From positions 7,072 through 32,292 of the forward strand of contig JAIPMN010002365.1 of assembly GCA_020650975.1 (NCBI GenBank): DNA of 25,221 nt, written 5' to 3'. Below the pieces are notes generated by a model. The model was given only the letters and a program-made list of their open reading frames with translations, did not search any database and was not told the origin of the DNA. The DNA is from Apostichopus californicus (lineage: Eukaryota > Echinodermata > Holothuroidea > Aspidochirotida > Stichopodidae). Shown here one piece after another: positions 19,101-25,221 of this stretch (its first letter is position 1; the number at the start of each line of letters is the position of its first letter). A program made the translations under genes and the position numbers.

Positions 19101-20650
19101 AGCCGCATCTTCTACAGGTTCAATGTACACTTCTACAAATGTAGGTCTTCATATTAGTAATTACCATCATACTGGCTATATATTACATCCCCATGGGACA
19201 GACATTGAGCCTAACATTTATTGCACAACAAAATGTTAGGAAGTATATACTGATGTAGTATCAAAATAATATTTTACCAACTTTCAAGTCTAAATAAAAA
19301 GTCAGCCAGCCTGTAAAGATTAATTTCTATATTGGCTGATGAATTATACTCGGCTGCTACAGTTTATTACTAAACGTTATAAGAAGCTAGCTAGCAGATA
19401 TTCCATACCTCGCAATAATTCCTTGAATTTTGTTTTGTCTGAGCAAGCAATTAAAAGTAGGAAGGATAGATGCAATATCGAAATATTTCTCTCTAATCTC
19501 ATAAATTAAAGTCCTTAGTTGACAAGTCTTGTTCTGAATGCACCACCAAGCTGCACTAATTTGCACATATATTTGAAGGTACATTAAAGAAACAGCTAAA
19601 GGTATAATCAAGTTTTTAGATCTTTGATTTGAGCCTATTAGTTTCTTTTTGGGTTTTCTTTTTCAGATGGTTAGGGACTTATTGTTCAATATTGTTTTGA
19701 CTTAAAAACATAATAAGGAAGTGTAAATGTTACAGTATGGTAACTTAAAAAGGCAACAAAAACTGTTAAATGTGAGGAGAATTCTTGCTTCTAGTATGCA
19801 TGTCAGTTTCACTCACAACCCCTACGTATTCATGCAATCTTCTCAAGGCACTATCAAACAAGAACCATTTTACAGGTTCCCCCCACCACCCCACCCCCCC
19901 CCCCTAGAAAAAGCATACCAGCAAATGAAAAAAAAATACCTCCAAAAATGAGGCCACACAAGTCGCACGTAACTGGATGAAAAATTGCATTAACCAAATG
20001 TATGAAGACTGGATCATAAAAATGACTTGAAATACTCAAAGTACATATTAAAAATCAATGGTGGCATGGCAACTGTAGCTACTGTAGCAAACAAACACTG
20101 CCTGTCATAAATACGAGGTGTGGAATAAGAGATAAAAATTTCAATGACAAAAACCTAGTTGCCAGCATGAAGAAAAGCAAAATTAGTATGGTCCAAAGAA
20201 CAACTTTAGGGATAACTCAACTCAAAGCTTTTTTTTTAACTGTCTGTAACATTTTGTAAAGGCAATTATGTCTGTGCTAAAGAGCTGAAACTGCTATATG
20301 AAGATGCAGTGTGGGTGAAAAATTTGATAATATTACTGTGAATGTCTACAATCTGACCTGATATTAGATGCACAAAAGAACTGCATTGTATGACATGCCC
20401 CTGTACACATCTTGATCAAGAACAAGATTACACACTTCAAAGAGATAAGCCCTGGAAGTGACTCATTGAAATGTCATATTTAAACTTGCTAAAGTCTCCT
20501 AGGTACAATGATGGGGAGTGCTTAGTTACACCATGGAGCTATAAATGCTCCATGGTTATACGTGTCTTAGTGAAAGTAAAATCATTTGACAGTCGCAGAA
20601 CAATGTTTGCTAAAGCTTCAACATGCATGAGTGACCATTATTTCACTTTC
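19101..20650. other. AT-rich stretch with one C tract
   Basis: It contains a C-rich tract at 19879-19904. A strong plus-strand acceptor-like TTGGGTTTTCTTTTTCAG ends at 19666, but the sequence after it has early stops in all frames. ORFs at 19387-19611 (minus) and 20471-20653 (plus) lack splice and CpG support. Confidence 0.4.
19879..19904. repeat. C-rich tract with C11 run
   Basis: C6, then CC, CCCC and C11 (19894-19904) separated by single A. Confidence 0.85.
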
Positions 20651-20654
20651 TAGC

Positions 20655-20860
20655 ACATTTTAGAAGATGTAGCCTACTGACAGTCTGGATTAGCTCTACC
20701 AAGGAGGTTCTACAAGGACCTCCTTGGCTCACCAGATCACATCAGTGTGCTCTCTGAGGCTACATCTTCTAAATTGTCTGACAGTCTGGATTAGCTCTAC
20801 CAAGGAGGTTCTACAAGGACCTCCTTGGCTCACCAGATCCCATCAGTGTCCTCTCTGAGG
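20655..20860. repeat. Duplicated hairpin unit with flanking inverted repeat
   Basis: An 83-bp segment (20677-20759) is repeated at 20778-20860 with only two differences. Each copy contains a perfect 10-bp stem, CCAAGGAGGT and ACCTCCTTGG, around a 9-base loop (20699-20727 and 20800-20828). The first copy is enclosed by a 21-bp inverted repeat with one mismatch (20655-20675 and 20757-20777, core TAGAAGATGTAGCC). The second copy has no inverted repeat on its right. It may be a foldback element or MITE with an incomplete tandem duplication. Confidence 0.85.
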
Positions 20861-21468
20861 TCACTACAATATCTCACTTCTAATCTCACTTACAATGTGG
20901 TGAGAAAGCTCCACATAAACCTACCTTCTTAACACTTTCTTGGAATTTGCCACTAACACAGCTACTAAGTATACTTTAACTAGCCATACATACACTTAGT
21001 TCTGTCCTAAGGCATATATGTATATGTGTCATATGTCTAGATATAGCTAAAGGCAAGTTCTGCATTTCATGCTGGAAGCTGTTACATCTGTCTGGACTTG
21101 ACACCATGGTAAAGGCCTATACATACTGCTGCCAACAGGATATACCCAAACTAAACAAAATCACACTGAACTGCAATGGTATGTTTTGCATTCTGTGGTT
21201 AAGTAGTTGACTTTATCAGTAAAGCCACAAGTCAGACATGTTTCTACTCTAATGGGTTCATTGTCCACATGTTTAACCTGCTCCTAGAAGCCACAGGTAT
21301 TTATTAGAGTATCCCCTCTCACCAAACTCTGTTAGCTTCTCAGTAAATTATTAAACACTTCTGTGGAGTTCTGTCACTGCCTGTGCAAATAGGTGCTGTC
21401 AAGGTTGCATTCTGTTTGAAACCATTTACAAATGCTCAAAATAATTTTCCCTTCTTGTTTTGATGACA
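20861..21468. other. AT-rich stretch without a recognised feature
   Basis: No exon pair or repeat was recognised. A reasonable acceptor-like TTTTGATGACAG ends at 21470, directly before the minisatellite. Confidence 0.45.
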
Positions 21469-21719
21469 GTGGTGGTTATAGTGGCAGGGTGGTTATAGTG
21501 GCAGGGGTGGTAGTAGTGGCAGGGGTGGTAGTAGTGGCAGGGGTGGTAGTAGTGGCAGGGGTGGTGTTGGCAAGGGTGGTAGTAGTGGCAGGGGTGGTGG
21601 TGGTGGCAGGAGGGGTGGTAGAGGCAGAGGTAGTAGTAGTGGCAGGAGTGTGGTGGCAGGGGTGGTAGTAGTGGCAGGGGTGATGGTGGCAGGGGTGGTG
21701 TTGGTGGCAGGGTGGTGGA
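21469..21719. repeat. 18-bp GT-rich minisatellite, about 14 degenerate units
   Basis: The core unit is GGCAGGGGTGGTAGTAGT, with length variants towards the right end. The unit length is a multiple of three and it lacks stops, so several frames stay open. Plus reads either VVVAG-type or GRGGSS (RGG-like) repeats. Minus reads CHYYHP repeats in an open frame of 146 codons (21426-21866). A one-base deletion near 21490 breaks the GRGGSS frame. Purine-rich GGAAGGAGGAGGAGAGGG follows to about 21756. No exon context supports translation. The plus strand is prone to quadruplex structure. Confidence 0.9.
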
Positions 21720-21756
21720 AGATATAGTATTAGTAGAGGAAGGAGGAGGAGAGGGA

Positions 21757-22470
21757 ACAATTTTACGGAACGCATTAAATTTCCTCAGCACTAACACTTC
21801 AAATTGAACCCAAAGTCCAAATTTCACAATCAGTATATACTCGGTCGTATATACTTGGACGGGCAACTGTCCCCTTCCCTTTTCTCTTTCCCAACCATCT
21901 CAATACCAAATCTTCTACCATACACCCCCCCCCCACCCATGCTCTAAAAGATGAAATCATCAATTAAGGATGACTACACAGATATACCAAACTGGTATCA
22001 ACATCAGTATACTGTAGTCAGACAGCACTATGAAATGGTGATCAACATGTCATTCTCTGCATATACTTGGTAGGTGGGTGGGGAAGGAGGCATCAGTTCC
22101 CAAAATAAGTAAAACATATGCCACGCGTACATGAAGTGACTCATCAACTGCATTCTGTTTTGCCTGGAGAATTAACTCAAAAAGCTGTATTTAGTCCTCC
22201 ATCAACTGAACATGGATTCTCATTACTCTCTAGATAGCAAATACAGTTCATTACTTAAATCAATTTAAACAATGGAAATTAAACAATATTCCACTTGCTT
22301 TTCTTAAACAATGTTCCTGTGGTACACTCTCAACTTTTCACTACTTGATCCCCTGTTGGCAAACCTACTTCCACTACAACAGGTGGGAAGTTTCTATGTT
22401 TAAGGACTAAACAGGGGGAGAGAATAGTACATTGCATTTTATCAATCTCCACTATGAGATGTTCTCAATT
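21757..22470. other. Stretch without a recognised gene, one C10 run
   Basis: It contains C10 at 21925-21934 and G-rich GGTGGGTGGGGAAGGAGG near 22072-22090. Nothing else was seen. Confidence 0.45.
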
Positions 22471-22513
22471 CTATTTCTTTCTCTTTTTTTCCCCTTTCCT
22501 CTCTCTCTCTCTA
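22471..22513. repeat. Pyrimidine tract ending in a CT microsatellite
   Basis: About 43 almost uninterrupted C/T bases end in seven or more CT units. It would be an exceptional polypyrimidine tract for a plus-strand 3' splice site, with the AG at 22521-22522 nine bases on. Confidence 0.9.
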
Positions 22514-22522
22514 TCCATAAAG

Positions 22523-22596
22523 GAGATGGAGCGTTCAACCGTGCAGGAACAGAACAATTTTTCTCTAAAGAATCTTTGAAGTCTTTTTGTGACTGA
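22523..22596 (+). CDS. Possible short last exon, unknown product
   Basis: After the long pyrimidine tract and CATAAAG, one frame reads 23 codons to TGA at 22594-22596: DGAFNRAGTEQFFSKESLKS and then FCD. A second frame gives 18 codons (EMERSTVQEQNNFSLKNL) to an earlier TGA. Two CpGs occur at the start. The acceptor is strong by shape, but the tract is a microsatellite and may be incidental. No upstream exon was found and no family is recognised. Confidence 0.25.
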
Positions 22597-22599
22597 CTA

Positions 22600-23100
22600 G
22601 CCACATCCTTAAAAGGGATTAACTGGTTGAGTAAGCAGAGTATGATGCTTGCAAAGAGAGAGAGTGGAATTCAATTGTCATGGTTGGTTTACTTCTGCAT
22701 GTTGGTGCTACATTTCTTAAAGAAATGAGAAAAGACGATGCATGGCATCACACATGAAGATATGCACTCCAAGGATTTCATGATGGGTCCTCCCAACACA
22801 GTACACTGAATCCTTTCCATTGTCAGAGTTTCTCAATACAATGCTAACAGTTGCTGAGATTTTGATGGTTGTTTAACCTGAGGGATGGAAGGCCTGCACT
22901 GCACCTCAAAGTAGTAATTCACCAGATTACACTTAATGCTATAATCAAGAATTTACAAATCCAAGAAAGAAGCCAAAAGTACCATTTTAAGGAAAATAAT
23001 TTTTATTTTTATTTTGAAGAATTTTTTCAAGGTATAGATAAAAGTAAGGAAGCATAGGTTGTATAGTTTCTAAAACCTTAAACACACTTCAATAATAAAA
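22600..23100. other. AT-rich stretch without a recognised gene
   Basis: A 62-codon plus-strand ORF (22869-23057) has no support. Confidence 0.4.
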
Positions 23101-23130
23101 AGTTGGTTGTAGGGTGTAAGCTTCGAGGTA

Positions 23131-23167
23131 GGGGAGGGAGGGAGGGAAGGAAGGGGGTTGTTTGGGG
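23131..23167 (+). repeat. G-rich tract with quadruplex pattern
   Basis: GGGG, GGG, GGG and GGG with single-A loops are followed by GGGGG and GGGG. Confidence 0.8.
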
Positions 23168-23396
23168 AAACAAGTTACATGAATTCCATTATGTGTACAA
23201 ATCTGTCGGTGGTTACTTATCAATTTGGTCAATTAACCTCCATCCATGCAGTGAAGGAAGTTGGAACGAGTAACCCTTGCTGACTAATAAATACCATTGT
23301 CTTCCTTGGCTTTTATGTCTCTCTTTATTTCTGTCGCACTGCTGCACATGGACTTGAACTCATCCTAAACATGGACCACACTGCTCACCCATGTCA

Positions 23397-23430
23397 CCCC
23401 TCCCCCCCCTCCTCCCCCCACACCCCAACC
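23397..23430. repeat. C-rich tract
   Basis: CCCC, C8, CC, C6 and CCCC runs are separated by single T or A. The minus strand fits a quadruplex pattern. Confidence 0.8.
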
Positions 23431-23809
23431 AGACTGTAATGTATGTACAATAAGCACTGGTTGCGTACATTCCTAGTTAGGACTGACCATTAAAAGCATG
23501 GAAAATTTTAAACTTCTACATGAGTTTCTAAGATCATAGGTATTGTATAATGGCAAGGGTACATACATACTGTAGGGTTACTAAAAACATTTTCACGCAT
23601 CAAACTCTATAACGACATTCAGTGTTCATACATTTTGTCTGAAAACAAATCTTACAAAAAAAAATATTTTACAGAAAATTAAATATTAATACAATAACAT
23701 CTTTCTTCAAGGCAGACAAAGATGTCATTTCTAAGCTATCACACAAAAACATAAATACCTCTTCTTTAAGCTAGAAACATATATTTCCACATTTTTCTCT
23801 TCCGTCCAA

Positions 23810-23822
23810 CCCCCCCCCCCCC
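23810..23822. repeat. C13 homopolymer
   Basis: Longest uninterrupted C run in the interior of the window. Confidence 0.9.
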
Positions 23823-23949
23823 ACTACCTACCCACTTAATATCCCATACCATTCCCTCTGCCCTTTCTCCCTGTATTGGAGGACAGCATTATTCATATCT
23901 TGGCATTTATCCTCTTGAAAATGCCTCAAAGACCAGTTTCAGTACACAC

Positions 23950-24085
23950 AAGGATAGAGAGATGTTACAAAGCCATTTATTGATCATTGGTTACCCCGAT
24001 CACTTCTTCAGATGTCATCGCACTTTGGCAACCAGAAGGAATACAAGCCACCTCATCCTTGCCTTCTGGTCACATGATTCATAAT
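23950..24085 (-). mobile_element. Possible decayed retroelement 3' tail
   Basis: On the minus strand a 30-codon frame reads PEGKDEVACIPSGCQSAMTS and then EEVIGVTNDQ before TAA. It is followed directly by AATAAA within CAATAAATGGCTTTGTAAC. A short ORF end of this type (…EEVIGVTN-stop) followed by an AATAAA tail reminds me of retroelement 3' ends in invertebrate genomes, but this is recollection of style rather than a match. It could be unrelated sequence. Confidence 0.2.
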
Positions 24086-24128
24086 ACAGTTGTTTTTTTT
24101 AATCAAATTCAACCTCCAGGAACTAAGC

Positions 24129-24437
24129 TCAATGCAGTAAATTGAAACCAAATCCGAAGCAGTCAATAGAGCTGATCAACCAGTAACTTATTGGAATGTA
24201 GTGAATTATCCTGGAAAATGAACATTTCACACACATGTTTGAATGTTTACATTGTAGCCTGTGGTCTGCTCTATATATATGTACAGAAAATTCATTCCAA
24301 CTTTTGATACGGAACATCGGATGTTTTAATAAATTAATAATTTCCGCCTTTCCCAGACTCCACGTTGCACGAGTAGAGTTCACAAGTACATTTTGAGGAA
24401 TATTTCTCATGGTTCTTAATAAGGACGCATCGATTGT
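24129..24437 (-). CDS. Possible exon, unknown product
   Basis: The minus strand is open for 102 codons, from an acceptor-like CTCTCTGGCTCCAAGTGACAG (AG at 24439-24438) to TAA at 24131-24129. CpGs are confined to the upstream third (24300-24437), where the peptide reads TIDASLLRTMRNIPQNVLVN and STRATWSLGKAEIINLLKHP. The downstream part is AT-rich and less protein-like, so a real exon would end near 24300, but no good donor was found. There is an ATG in ACCATGAGA at 24410. The family is unknown. Confidence 0.25.
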   Translation of the reverse strand, partial: TIDASLLRTMRNIPQNVLVNSTRATWSLGKAEIINLLKHPMFRIKSWNEFSVHIYRADHRLQCKHSNMCVKCSFSRIIHYIPISYWLISSIDCFGFGFNLLH

Positions 24438-24582
24438 CTGTCACTTGGAGCCAGAGAGCATGAATATTTTACACTCCAGAGGCAAGCATCAAAAGTATAT
24501 CAAGATGACTTTAATGAATGTACACTATTAAAAAACTAACACAAAAATGTGTTCAAAGTACCAAAAGGACAACCAATAACAG

Positions 24583-24614
24583 CCACCACCCCCCCCCCTT
24601 CCCCCACCCCCCTC
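24583..24614. repeat. C-rich tract with C10 run
   Basis: C10 at 24589-24598 is followed by CCCCC and CCCCCC runs. Confidence 0.85.
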
Positions 24615-24929
24615 CAAAATGTCTGATAAAGATTTTCACAAGATATCAAAGCATCTGTCTAAATCTTGGAAATTTTGTTTTCTTGGCTTTTTGAGGATTG
24701 AGACAAAATTTCATGTATTTTGTGGATGACATTTATTATTTTTCTCATTTTGTGTCTAATGACTCCTCTTGGAGTAGGGACATCAATTGGTACATGGACA
24801 GAGGTAGAGTGAAAACATTTGGTAAAGGCCTTGATGATTAAAAAAAGAACTTATTTTTACTGCATGACATTTCATTTGAAAAACAGACGTACTTCTGCAT
24901 TCATGAGAATGGTCTTCTTTAATTAGTCA

Positions 24930-25050
24930 TTAATAGTCATGCAGACCAGTAGATAGAGTGTACAGTAACTCCAAGACTTGGTTCAACTGGAGTAGTTTTT
25001 GTTGTATACAATATAGATCTACTGCATGACAAAACTTGCATTTATCGTCC
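24930..25050 (-). CDS. Possible last exon, unknown product
   Basis: The minus strand has a good acceptor (TTGGATTTTCCCTTTCAG, AG at 25052-25051). One base plus 39 open codons follow to TAA at 24932-24930. The peptide is DDKCKFCHAVDLYCIQQKLL and then QLNQVLELLYTLSTGLHDY: a CxxC pair followed by a leucine-rich, helix-like tail. The other two frames stop within about 11 codons. The upstream exon would lie beyond the window. The family is unknown and length is short, so chance is not excluded. Confidence 0.3.
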
Positions 25051-25194
25051 CTGAAAGGGAAAATCCAACGCAGTCCTAAACAAGTTGAGAAAACCCATCG
25101 CTGATTCTTTTTCAGGCTTCTTGTACTATACATGACTCACATCAAGCATACTCTGAAATAGCAAGTCTTTCTGTTGGACTTCTGCTCTATCAAA

Positions 25195-25221
25195 TACACC
25201 CCTCCCCTCCCCCCCCCCCCC
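25195..25221. repeat. C-rich tract at the right end, C13
   Basis: The window ends in an uninterrupted C13 (25209-25221), suggesting that the sequence terminates at a homopolymer. Confidence 0.9.

Larger units (their letters stand above)
23168..23949. other. Stretch with C tracts, no gene seen
   Basis: It contains C-rich DNA at 23397-23430 and an uninterrupted C13 at 23810-23822. No open frame, exon pair or inverted ends were convincing. Confidence 0.45.

Noticed and set aside
18605-19144. Three overlapping plus-strand ORFs with repeated peptide HRKYSYCTGNTATAQEIQL
   Set aside because: They arise from a stop-free 20-bp minisatellite read in rotating frames; no splice or start context.
19640-19704. 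Plus-strand acceptor TTGGGTTTTCTTTTTCAG followed at once by ATGG
   Set aside because: All frames after it stop within 13 codons and no conserved content was seen.
1-25221. tRNA, rRNA or other structured RNA genes
   Set aside because: No A-box/B-box pair with cloverleaf potential and no recognisable rRNA or snRNA core was found on reading both strands.

Overview
This window reads as non-coding or weakly coding DNA from a metazoan nuclear genome, most likely a marine invertebrate. It is AT-rich with local CpG islands of sequence. It has no dense ORFs, no ribosome-binding-site or operon structure, and no rRNA or tRNA. It carries eukaryotic transposon footprints (hAT-like and TTAA-type MITEs, the tail of a non-LTR retrotransposon), minisatellites, and consensus-like splice sites. 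An echinoderm or other invertebrate deuterostome is a guess from the overall look, not a demonstrated assignment. Both ends of the window lie in poly-C tracts, so it may be a complete contig that broke at homopolymers.

Layout. 0-3.3 kb: a 728-bp hAT-like non-autonomous element with a perfect 5-bp target duplication, a CpG-rich cysteine-containing ORF on the minus strand (candidate last exon), and a 155-bp inverted-repeat unit. 3.3-8.2 kb: mostly featureless, with a short tandem duplication, a 5'-truncated non-LTR retrotransposon tail ending in ATTCAA repeats, and a 286-bp MITE. 8.8-11.3 kb: three CpG-rich patches with open reading frames and splice-like edges (one plus, the others minus). 11.3-15.3 kb: little beyond G/C tracts and one copy of a dispersed motif. 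15.3-16.3 kb: the best-supported gene fragment, two minus-strand exons joined in frame and ending in a Lys/Glu-rich tail. 16.7-17.6 kb: a repeat pair, a doubtful solo LTR and a 248-bp TTAA MITE. 18.7-19.1 kb: a 20-bp minisatellite with higher-order structure. 20.65-20.86 kb: a duplicated hairpin unit with inverted repeats. 21.47-21.72 kb: an 18-bp GT-rich minisatellite. 22.4-25.2 kb: pyrimidine and G/C tracts and several weak exon candidates.

No complete gene is present and no protein could be assigned to a family, except the retrotransposon tail (by motif resemblance). All exon calls rest on splice-site shape, frame continuity and CpG content and need RNA or homology evidence. The most unexpected signal is a 12-base word, GAGACAGGTAAG, found four times (two per strand). 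Two copies share further flanking similarity, and two form an inverted pair around one of the candidate exons.
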